Origin: Actinomycetes bacterium
Lineage (GTDB): Bacteria > Actinomycetota > Thermoleophilia > Solirubrobacterales > 70-9
Direction of reading: 5' to 3'
Assembly (NCBI GenBank): GCA_023434465.1
Contig: JAEYSQ010000265.1
Span: 1-7,811 of the forward strand
DNA: 7,811 nt
The notes beneath the pieces are model-generated. The model was not told the origin of the DNA and did no database searches. It was given only the letters and a program-made list of their open reading frames with translations. Both the position numbers and the translations under genes were made by a program. This document shows positions 1-4,950 of this stretch, in pieces; within the stretch, counting starts at the first letter, position 1, and each line of letters begins with the position of its first letter.

Positions 1-81
1 CCGGGATACTCAGGCGGAGGGAGGCTGAATGCCGACCGAGGTGTTTGCCGCTTCCCGGGGATGCCCACCCGACCCACGGCG
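1..81. repeat. Direct repeat copy 1 (94-bp period)
   Basis: This is the first copy of a direct repeat that recurs at 95-176. The two copies differ by four substitutions, all A/G transitions, and one extra C near the end, so about 77 of 82 positions agree. The copy begins at the window edge, so the repeat or a longer array may continue to the left. The 94-bp period is not a multiple of three, so it is not a repeated peptide. It lies beyond the stop of yebC, in a stretch with no convincing gene. Its origin and function are unknown. Confidence 0.85.
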
Positions 82-94
82 CAACGCAACGTCA

Positions 95-176
95 CCGGGA
101 TACTCAGACGGAGGGAAGCTGAATGCCGGCCGAGGTGTTTGCCGCTTCCCGGGGATGCCCGCCCGACCCCACGGCG
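95..176. repeat. Direct repeat copy 2 (94-bp period)
   Basis: This is the second copy of the repeat, separated from copy 1 by 13 unrelated bases (82-94). Similarity stops at the ACGGCG at 171-176. Within it GGGAAGC (113-119) can pair with GCTTCCC (144-150), a 7-bp stem with a 24-nt loop. In copy 1 the left arm reads GGGAGGC, which would still pair through one G-U wobble if the plus strand were transcribed. A perfect GCCGGC and a CCCGGGG run also lie inside. Nothing matches a tRNA or a riboswitch that I recognise. Confidence 0.85.
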
Positions 177-211
177 TGACCACGGCTGGTGGGTGGCGCC
201 GCGTGGCAGTA

Positions 212-958
212 CTACGCGAGTTTTTCGAGGATCTCTTCGGAAATGTCGAAGTTGGCGTGGACGTCGTTGACGTCGTCCTGGTCCTCGATCGCGTCGAGCA
301 GCTTGATCAGGGTTCCGGCGTCCGCCTCTTCGACCTCGACCGTGTTCTTCGGGATCACTTCGAGACCAGCTGACTCGATCACGATCGAGTCAGCTTCGAT
401 CGCCTGTTTGACGGCGGTCAAATCGGTCGGCTCGGCCAGCACGCGGAGCTTGCCATCTTCCTCGACCACGTCGCTGGCGCCGGCGTCGATCGCGCCCATC
501 AGGTCATCTTCGCTGTTCGCCTCGCCATCGACGACGACCACGCCGAAGGTTTCGAACATCCAGGCGACCGAACCGGGCTCGCCGAGGCTGCCGCCGTGCT
601 TGGTGAAGGCGTGACGCACTTCGGCACTGGTCCGGTTCCGGTTGTCGGTCAGCGCATCGACGAGGATCGCCGCGCCCCCGGGACCGTACCCTTCGAACTG
701 GATCCGTTCGACGACGACAGCATCATCGCCTTCACCGGTTCCACGGTCGATCGCCTTCTCGATGTTGGACTTGGGCATCGACTGCGCTCGCGCCTTCTGG
801 ATCGCTGTGGCCAGGGCCGGGTTCCCGTCGGGGTCACCGCCCCCTTCACGGGCGGCGATGGTGATCGCCCGGGCGAGCTTGGTGAAGAGCTTGCCGCGCT
901 TGGCGTCGGCAGCGCCTTTCTTGTGTTTGATCGAAGACCATTTCGAGTGACCGGACAT
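212..958 (-). CDS. yebC: YebC/PmpR/TACO1-family protein
   Basis: This is a 248-residue member of the YebC/TACO1 family, the usual length. Family hallmarks are all visible: the N-terminal MSGHSKWSSIKHKKGAADAKR block, YGPGG near residue 91, TDNRNRTSAEVRHAF near 104-118, GSVAWMF near 129-135, and a C-terminal DVNDVHANFDI. Members were long annotated as DNA-binding regulators (PmpR-like). More recent work on bacterial YebC and mitochondrial TACO1 supports a role in helping ribosomes through difficult proline-rich stretches. The cytoplasm is the expected location. The ATG at 958 fits the family N-terminus exactly, yet there is no Shine-Dalgarno sequence; a TAGAAT hexamer ends 6 nt before it, suggesting a leaderless mRNA. 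In many actinobacteria yebC lies between pdxT and ruvC. Here pdxT is near, but an opposing gene separates them. Confidence 0.96.
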   Translation of the reverse strand: MSGHSKWSSIKHKKGAADAKRGKLFTKLARAITIAAREGGGDPDGNPALATAIQKARAQSMPKSNIEKAIDRGTGEGDDAVVVERIQFEGYGPGGAAILVDALTDNRNRTSAEVRHAFTKHGGSLGEPGSVAWMFETFGVVVVDGEANSEDDLMGAIDAGASDVVEEDGKLRVLAEPTDLTAVKQAIEADSIVIESAGLEVIPKNTVEVEEADAGTLIKLLDAIEDQDDVNDVHANFDISEEILEKLA

Positions 959-974
959 GGTGTGATTCTATGAA
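947..974 (+). promoter_or_regulatory. Possible promoter of the membrane protein gene, overlapping the yebC start
   Basis: GTGACC (947-952) and TATGAA (969-974) on the plus strand each match the -35 and -10 consensus at four of six positions and are 16 bp apart. The -10 would overlap the opposite-strand TAGAAT of yebC. Transcription would begin a few bases before the ATG at 987. This is a weak match and could be chance. Confidence 0.2.
965..970 (-). promoter_or_regulatory. Candidate -10 box of a leaderless yebC promoter
   Basis: The minus strand reads TAGAAT, one mismatch from TATAAT, followed by CACACC and then the yebC ATG. With 6 nt between the hexamer and the A of the ATG, transcription would start at or next to the start codon. 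That is the typical arrangement of leaderless genes in actinobacteria and agrees with the missing ribosome binding site. No good -35 is seen 16-18 nt upstream. Confidence 0.5.
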
Positions 975-986
975 CTGAGCCAAACG

Positions 987-1418
987 ATGATTCCCGAGGG
1001 GAAACACAAAGCGAGCAGGACCTTCGCGGCGGGAGCTGTCGCGGCCGTAATGTTGCTTGCGGCGCTCTCCCTGTGGTCGGTGATTCCGCTGGTCTGGCTC
1101 TGGGTCGGATCCCAGTTTGCCAACAGCCAGTTTCCGAGCCTGGGGCCGTACCTGATCGTCCTTTTCGGGGCGATCGCCTCGATTCTGCTGGTCGCCTGGA
1201 TCCTTGGCCGGCTGAACGAGATCTACATTCGCCTGACCGGTGCCCGTGACGTCGGTCCGATCCGAATGGGCTGGATGAAGAGCCTCCGGGACAGCGAGAA
1301 GTCAGGTGACCCGCCGTCCCTGATCGAGGTCGTGATCATCGGCTCGGTCGTGATCGCCTTCATCGCCTTCCTCGCCTGGTTCTTTATTGCGGCGGGGTCG
1401 CCGCTGCCGAATAACTAA
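987..1418 (+). CDS. Small three-helix membrane protein of unknown function
   Basis: This 143-residue protein has three hydrophobic segments, roughly residues 14-42 (AAGAVAAVMLLAALSLW onward), 53-73 (GPYLIVLFGAIASILLVAW) and 112-137 (IEVVIIGSVVIAFIAFLAWFF). A polar, positively charged loop of about 38 residues, containing LGRLNEIYIRLTG and GWMKSLRD, joins the second and third. The basic N-terminus and loop suggest a cytoplasmic N-terminus. I recall similar uncharacterised proteins with a LWVGSQ...SLGPYL...LGRLN pattern from Thermoleophilia, but I cannot name a domain or function. The gene is divergent from yebC with only 28 bp between start codons, and it converges on pdxT. The ATG at 987 lacks a clear ribosome binding site. 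It interrupts the otherwise common pdxT-yebC neighbourhood. Confidence 0.85.
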   Translation: MIPEGKHKASRTFAAGAVAAVMLLAALSLWSVIPLVWLWVGSQFANSQFPSLGPYLIVLFGAIASILLVAWILGRLNEIYIRLTGARDVGPIRMGWMKSLRDSEKSGDPPSLIEVVIIGSVVIAFIAFLAWFFIAAGSPLPNN

Positions 1419-1426
1419 AGAGAGTC

Positions 1427-1439
1427 GGCGAGCTTCGCC
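1427..1439. terminator. Weak hairpin between convergent gene ends
   Basis: GGCGA (1427-1431) and TCGCC (1435-1439) can form a 5-bp stem with a three-base loop in the 33-bp gap between the convergent stops at 1418 and 1454. No T-run follows on either strand. It may help end transcription, but the stem is short. Confidence 0.2.
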
Positions 1440-1451
1440 CCGCTGGTGGGC

Positions 1452-2054
1452 TCAGGTCGAGCAGACCCCCACGAACCACTTGTGGATGCGGTTGTCCGGG
1501 GTGAGTTCGGGGTGGAATGAGATCGCGGTGACGTTGCCCTGACTCACGGCAACCGGGTGACCGCGGACCTCTGAAAGAACCTTGACTTCCTCGCCCGTTG
1601 TTTCGACCCACGGGGCGCGGATGAACACCGCGCGGATCGTTCCGTCGACTATTCCCTCGACCTCGATGTCGTCCTCGAAGCTGGCCAGTTGCCGGCCGAA
1701 GGCGTTTCGCCTGGTCGTGATGTCAAGCAGGCCGAGGTGCTCGCGACCGGCCACGATCATGCCGGCACAGGTGCCGAGCACGGGTCGCCCGGACTCATGA
1801 TGAGCCCGGATTCCCGGTGCCAGCCCGGCGTTCTCGATACCCATCACGATGGTGGTGCTTTCGCCACCGGGCAGGATCAGGCCGTCGAGATCCTCGAGGT
1901 CGGCGGGCAGCCGGACTTCAACCGGTTCGGCACCGGCTTCTTCAAGGTGTTCAAGGTGCCGCTGGAAGCCCCCCTGGACAGCCAGGACGCCGATCCGCGG
2001 CTTGACCTGAGACCCGCCCGTTTCGTTACCAGCCGCGTCCGGCAAGGCGACCAT
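1452..2054 (-). CDS. pdxT: PLP synthase glutaminase subunit PdxT
   Basis: PdxT hydrolyses glutamine and passes ammonia to PdxS for PLP synthesis in the cytoplasm. The class I glutamine amidotransferase signatures are present: IGVLAVQGGFQRH at the core N-terminus, LPGGESTTI, GTCAGMIVAG containing the nucleophilic Cys, and FHPELTPD containing the catalytic His and Glu. The product is 200 residues, close to the family norm. Its start is uncertain. The core begins at a GTC codon that cannot initiate, and the only in-frame candidates nearby are ATG at 2054 and TTG at 2045. ATG 2054 has AGG directly against it. TTG 2045 has GAGG about 9 nt upstream and is a fair alternative. Either start lies inside the end of pdxS, in another frame, so the two subunits are probably translationally coupled. 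Confidence 0.95.
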   Translation of the reverse strand: MVALPDAAGNETGGSQVKPRIGVLAVQGGFQRHLEHLEEAGAEPVEVRLPADLEDLDGLILPGGESTTIVMGIENAGLAPGIRAHHESGRPVLGTCAGMIVAGREHLGLLDITTRRNAFGRQLASFEDDIEVEGIVDGTIRAVFIRAPWVETTGEEVKVLSEVRGHPVAVSQGNVTAISFHPELTPDNRIHKWFVGVCST

Positions 2055-2910
2055 CCTCGCCGAGGGCGGCCATCTCGATGCCAGGCATCGCCTCGCCGAG
2101 CTGCTCGGAAGCAGCGGCGATCCGGTCGGGATCGTTGAAGTGCGTGGTCGCCTCGACGATCGCCTTGGCACGCCGTTCCGGATCGTCTGATTTGAAGATC
2201 CCGGAGCCGACGAAGTTTCCTTCCGCGCCGAGCTGCATCATCAGCGCGGCGTCGGCGGGGGTCGCGATGCCACCGGCACAGAACACGGGGACCGGCAGCC
2301 AACCGCTGGTCGCTACCTCGCGAACCAACTCCACCGGCGCCTGAAGCTCCTTGGCGGCGGTCGGCAGTTCGGTCGAGCTGAGCGTGGTCAGGCGCTTGAT
2401 TCCGCCGACGATCTCACGCATGTGACGGACCGCTTCGACCACGTTGCCGGTCCCGGCCTCGCCCTTCGAGCGGATCATCGCCGCACCCTCGCCGATCCGG
2501 CGCAGCGCCTCACCGAGGTTGGTCGCGCCGCAAACGAACGGCGCGTCGAACTCGAACTTGTCGACGTGGTTGGCCTCGTCGGCCGGAGTCAGTACCTCGG
2601 ACTCGTCGATGAAGTCGATCGAGAGCGACTGCAGAACCTGGGCCTCGACGAAATGACCGATCCGTACCTTGGCCATGACCGGGATCGAAACCGAATCCTG
2701 GATCTCCTTGATCATCTTCGGGTTCGACATGCGGGCCACGCCGCCGTCCCTGCGGATGTCGGCCGGCACTCGCTCGAGCGCCATTACCGCGCAGGCCCCC
2801 GCGTCCTCGGCGATCTTCGCCTGATCGGCGTCGACCACGTCCATGATCACGCCGCCCTTCAGCATCTCTGCCAGGCCCGTCTTAACTCGGAAAGTCGATT
2901 CTTCAGCCAT
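2026..2910 (-). CDS. pdxS: PLP synthase subunit PdxS
   Basis: PdxS builds pyridoxal 5'-phosphate from ribose 5-phosphate (or ribulose 5-phosphate), glyceraldehyde 3-phosphate and ammonia supplied by PdxT; family members form a dodecamer of (beta/alpha)8 barrels. At 294 residues it has the standard length. Catalytic residues fall at the positions known from Bacillus: D24 in GGVIMDVVD, K81 in PVMAKVRIGH and K149 in MIRSKGEAGTGN. The phosphate-binding stretch PVFCAGGIATPADAALMMQLGAEGNFVGSGIFKS is intact, and the protein ends in the usual GRGW. The ATG at 2910 is directly preceded by GAGGGG, too close for normal ribosome binding, and by a TATATT hexamer. It overlaps pdxT by 29 bp, and an RpiR-type regulator lies 102 bp upstream on the same strand. 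Confidence 0.98.
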   Translation of the reverse strand: MAEESTFRVKTGLAEMLKGGVIMDVVDADQAKIAEDAGACAVMALERVPADIRRDGGVARMSNPKMIKEIQDSVSIPVMAKVRIGHFVEAQVLQSLSIDFIDESEVLTPADEANHVDKFEFDAPFVCGATNLGEALRRIGEGAAMIRSKGEAGTGNVVEAVRHMREIVGGIKRLTTLSSTELPTAAKELQAPVELVREVATSGWLPVPVFCAGGIATPADAALMMQLGAEGNFVGSGIFKSDDPERRAKAIVEATTHFNDPDRIAAASEQLGEAMPGIEMAALGEDGRLAGRGW

Positions 2911-2917
2911 CCCCTCA

Positions 2918-2923
2918 AATATA
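2918..2923 (-). promoter_or_regulatory. Candidate -10 box of a leaderless pdxST promoter
   Basis: The minus strand reads TATATT, one mismatch from TATAAT, followed by TGAGGGG and the pdxS ATG. The 7-nt spacing places the transcription start at or within a base of the start codon, as in leaderless genes. No convincing -35 is visible 16-18 nt upstream, so activity may depend on an activator. The hexamer lies in an AT-rich island in an otherwise GC-rich gap. Confidence 0.5.
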
Positions 2924-2988
2924 GAGAGAGCAGACCATCGGAGGCACCGTCGCCGGGTGCGGCAACGGGCGCTCGGTGGGTTTGGTCG

Positions 2989-3009
2989 GGCCGGGCCGGT
3001 TGCCCGGCC
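2989..3009 (-). terminator. GC-rich hairpin after the RpiR-type gene
   Basis: On the minus strand GGCCGGGC and GCCCGGCC form a perfect 8-bp stem with a 5-nt loop, beginning 3 nt after the stop codon of the regulator gene. No U-tract follows, so it is not a classical intrinsic terminator; GC-rich actinobacteria often show such stems. It would separate the regulator transcript from pdxST or reduce read-through into it. Confidence 0.5.
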
Positions 3010-3012
3010 TGA

Positions 3013-3855
3013 CTACTTCAGCTTGTAGGCCCGAATGCGGTCGCTTTGCGCTTCCTCGGTCAGCGAATAGACGCCATAGGCGAGGGCGTGGACCAAAGCC
3101 ATGAGAGCCGTGTTCGAACGCAGAAACGAGGGACTGTTGGAAGAGAAGTAAAGGCTCATGTCGGCCTTCTTGACCGCGTCCGAGAGTGTCGCGTCGGCGA
3201 TCGCCAGGGTACGGGCGCCGCGGTGACCGGCCAGTTTCATTGCCCGGGCGAGCAACGCGTGGGAACGCCCCGACGAGAGAGTGATCAGTAGCGTGTCCTC
3301 GTCGACCCGGCCGAGCCGCTGCAACGAAGGGCCGGCGGTTGAAGTGACGATCTCGGCCCGGATGTCGAGCAGGCTGAGCGTGTGGCGAAGATAGCTGGCG
3401 AAGAAAGCCATCTGGTCGGTGCCGACGATCACTACCTGGCTGGCCCCGGAGAGCGCGGCGACCGCCTCGTCGATCTGGCTCTGGTCCAGCTTGCGGGCAG
3501 TTTCCTCGAGGTTGGCGTGATCGGTGCCGAGCGAGGCTTCAAACTCGGAATGATCGAAGGAGAAGAGCATGCGGCCCCCCGCTCCCTCGTCGCCGCCGAC
3601 CGTGGCCCGATACTCCTCGATCGCCGAGGCCTGAAGCTCCGGATAGCCCTCGAACCCGAGAGCCTGGGAGAAACGGACAACCGTCGAGGAAGAAGTCCCG
3701 GCCCGGCGGGCCAGCTCCTCCGCGGTGAGGAAAGCAGCTTCGTCGAGATGGTCGACGATGTAGCGCGCAACATCCTTCTGGGAGCGGGAAAACTCGTCGA
3801 TCCGATCCTGGATGTAAGTTGACAGGGTCTTGGTGTCGGCGGTCACTGTGCTCAC
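3013..3855 (-). CDS. RpiR-family (HTH-SIS) transcriptional regulator
   Basis: The product is a 280-residue cytoplasmic DNA-binding regulator. Residues 1-75 form an RpiR-type helix-turn-helix domain, with the diagnostic LTAEELARRAGTSSSTVVRF followed by SQALGFEGYPELQ. From about residue 110 a SIS (sugar isomerase) domain follows, with VVIVGTDQMAFFASYLRHTL, a Ser-rich ITLSSGRSHALL loop and a second Rossmann-like half. SIS domains of this family bind phosphosugars. The likely start is GTG 3855, giving VSTVTADTKTL; GTG 3846 is an alternative. Neither has a good Shine-Dalgarno sequence. The reading frame runs 88 codons further upstream, but that part lacks domain character and overlaps the divergent gene. 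Targets cannot be read from the sequence. Neighbours are pdxST downstream and a small zinc-binding-like protein divergently upstream. Confidence 0.9.
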   Translation of the reverse strand: MSTVTADTKTLSTYIQDRIDEFSRSQKDVARYIVDHLDEAAFLTAEELARRAGTSSSTVVRFSQALGFEGYPELQASAIEEYRATVGGDEGAGGRMLFSFDHSEFEASLGTDHANLEETARKLDQSQIDEAVAALSGASQVVIVGTDQMAFFASYLRHTLSLLDIRAEIVTSTAGPSLQRLGRVDEDTLLITLSSGRSHALLARAMKLAGHRGARTLAIADATLSDAVKKADMSLYFSSNSPSFLRSNTALMALVHALAYGVYSLTEEAQSDRIRAYKLK

Positions 3856-3963
3856 GCCGATCAGATTCGCCCCCACCCCCCGTTTCCCTTCAAATACGCT
3901 CCAAGAGCAGGGATTTTGACCAGATTCTCCGGACTTCCCAATCGCAAGACATCGCTCACCGGG

Positions 3964-4251
3964 ATGACCGACGAGGGTGACGAGATCTGGATCATCCGCT
4001 CGATCTCCCAGAAGTTCTACAACTGCCTGGGTTGCCGCGGGGAAATCCAGATCGGGGACGAGCATGTCGTGGTCCAGTACGTGGGCAAGTACGGTGGAAC
4101 CGAGCACTCGCACTGGCATCAGCGCTGCGCCGAAGAGATCCTTTACTCGCAGGTTCGCGGCATGCGACAGGTTTCTTCCAGGGAATCGAGCCGAGACCGG
4201 CTGGAGAACCGGGGCCGGCGGCCGGCCGGCCGCCGAAGAAGACCCCGGTGA
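3964..4251 (+). CDS. Small putative zinc-binding protein (CxxC...HxHxxC)
   Basis: The 95-residue product has a compact metal-binding pattern: C21-x2-C24 in FYNCLGCRGEI, H34 in GDEHVVV, and a cluster H48, H50, H52, C55 in EHSHWHQRC. This treble-clef-like arrangement resembles the LIM/PARP-type fingers. It also recalls small actinobacterial proteins with a CPGC...G..H.V...HWH..C pattern, often loosely named ATP/GTP-binding protein. I infer zinc binding; no function is known to me. The C-terminus (about residues 71-95) is very basic and Arg-rich, so nucleic-acid contact is possible. That tail is also encoded by a GC-rich palindrome, so its composition may simply reflect the DNA structure. ATG 3964 is the chosen start; an in-frame TTG at 3916 would add 16 residues. 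The gene is divergent from the RpiR-type gene and ends 9 bp from the convergent ycnI. Confidence 0.8.
   Translation: MTDEGDEIWIIRSISQKFYNCLGCRGEIQIGDEHVVVQYVGKYGGTEHSHWHQRCAEEILYSQVRGMRQVSSRESSRDRLENRGRRPAGRRRRPR
4208..4249. terminator. Two-tier inverted repeat at convergent gene ends
   Basis: An outer pair, ACCGGGG (4208-4214) and CCCCGGT (4243-4249), encloses a perfect 20-bp palindrome at 4216-4235 built of CGGC/GGCC units. Because it is palindromic it would fold on either strand. It reaches into the stop codon of the plus-strand gene and lies 12 bp beyond the stop of the minus-strand ycnI gene, so it could serve as a bidirectional terminator. Only three Ts follow on the plus strand (GATTTCCCC). 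Confidence 0.5.
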
Positions 4252-4260
4252 TTTCCCCGC

Positions 4261-4941
4261 CTACCGTCGCTCGCGGCGAGCGCGAACCACGAGACCGGCA
4301 ATCGTGCCGATCGCCAGACCGGCGACGATGATCAGAAGCAGCGACTTGCCGCTGCCTCCGTCGTCACCGGCGGAATCATCTCCCGAGTCGGCCGCGGTCG
4401 CCGTCGGATCACCAGTTATCGCAGCGTCCTCCTCGGCCACCTGGTCTTTCCCGGCTTCGGACTCGGCGACCGGAGCGGCCGCGCTCGAGCTGAGGGTTAC
4501 GGCCGGGGCCGGATGCTCGGGCTCGGTGCCACCGCTCGCGGGTTGGATCCAGGCAGTCGAAACCGATCCGCAGTCCTGAACGGCCTTGAACATCACGCGG
4601 TCGCCTTTCTTGCCGCTGAGGGTTGCCCGGAAGGGAAATGCCTGTTCGTGGTGATCCGGCAGCGATCCTCCCGACCAGGTGATCGTTTTCGCATTGACGG
4701 TTGACTTCCACCCGTCGATCGTCGCTGGCTTGACTTCACTCGCCTCTTTCGGGAGCTCGACCACGAGAGCGATGGTCGGCTTGCCTTCGCAGCCGTGACC
4801 GATCTGGAATTGGAGGTCGACCGGCTTGCCGGCCGGGGCCTTCGAGGGAGTCATCTCGACATGCGCCGTGGCCGTCCCGGCGAAAACCGGGACGGCCAGA
4901 AGCGCAGCCAGAATCACGAGCAGATTTCTGACCCTGTTCAT
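4261..4941 (-). CDS. ycnI: YcnI-like copper-binding protein, second paralogue (DUF1775)
   Basis: This 226-residue exported protein has a signal peptide (about 1-26, ending ATA|H), a DUF1775 domain (about 27-152), an acidic low-complexity linker rich in A, D, E and S (about 153-198), a transmembrane helix (about 200-219) and an Arg-rich cytoplasmic tail. Cleavage would expose His27 as residue 1 (HVEMTP). In Bacillus YcnI the N-terminal His binds Cu(II) in a monohistidine brace near a conserved Trp; Trp131 in STAWIQP is the probable equivalent. GHGCEGKPT and PEHPAPAVTL are typical of the family. Cys51 and Cys124 could form a disulfide. It starts 9 bp after the other ycnI; an AGGAAG overlapping that gene's end is about 12 nt from the ATG. 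Cu(II) binding or delivery outside the membrane is inferred. Confidence 0.93.
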   Translation of the reverse strand: MNRVRNLLVILAALLAVPVFAGTATAHVEMTPSKAPAGKPVDLQFQIGHGCEGKPTIALVVELPKEASEVKPATIDGWKSTVNAKTITWSGGSLPDHHEQAFPFRATLSGKKGDRVMFKAVQDCGSVSTAWIQPASGGTEPEHPAPAVTLSSSAAAPVAESEAGKDQVAEEDAAITGDPTATAADSGDDSAGDDGGSGKSLLLIIVAGLAIGTIAGLVVRARRERR

Positions 4942-4950
4942 GCGATCAGG

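Noticed and set aside
1..176. CRISPR array or tRNA pair as an explanation of the repeat.
   Set aside because: Copies of 81-82 bp with a 13-bp gap do not fit CRISPR geometry, and no cloverleaf or T-loop signature is present.
29..373. Plus-strand open frames across the repeat and into yebC.
   Set aside because: They are Arg/Pro-rich, read the two repeat copies in different frames because the period is 94, and run antisense to yebC.
2055..2171. Longer PdxT starting at 2171.
   Set aside because: The extra residues are low-complexity Ser/Arg-rich out-of-frame pdxS sequence and are not part of the PdxT family.
3916..3963. TTG start at 3916 for the zinc-binding-like protein.
   Set aside because: It adds 16 residues with no visible conserved character; ATG 3964 gives a compact start. 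It remains possible because neither start has a strong ribosome binding site.
3856..4119. In-frame N-terminal extension of the RpiR-type regulator by 88 codons to an ATG at 4119.
   Set aside because: The extension has no family similarity, overlaps most of the divergent CxxC/HxHxxC gene, and RpiR proteins normally begin shortly before the HTH domain.
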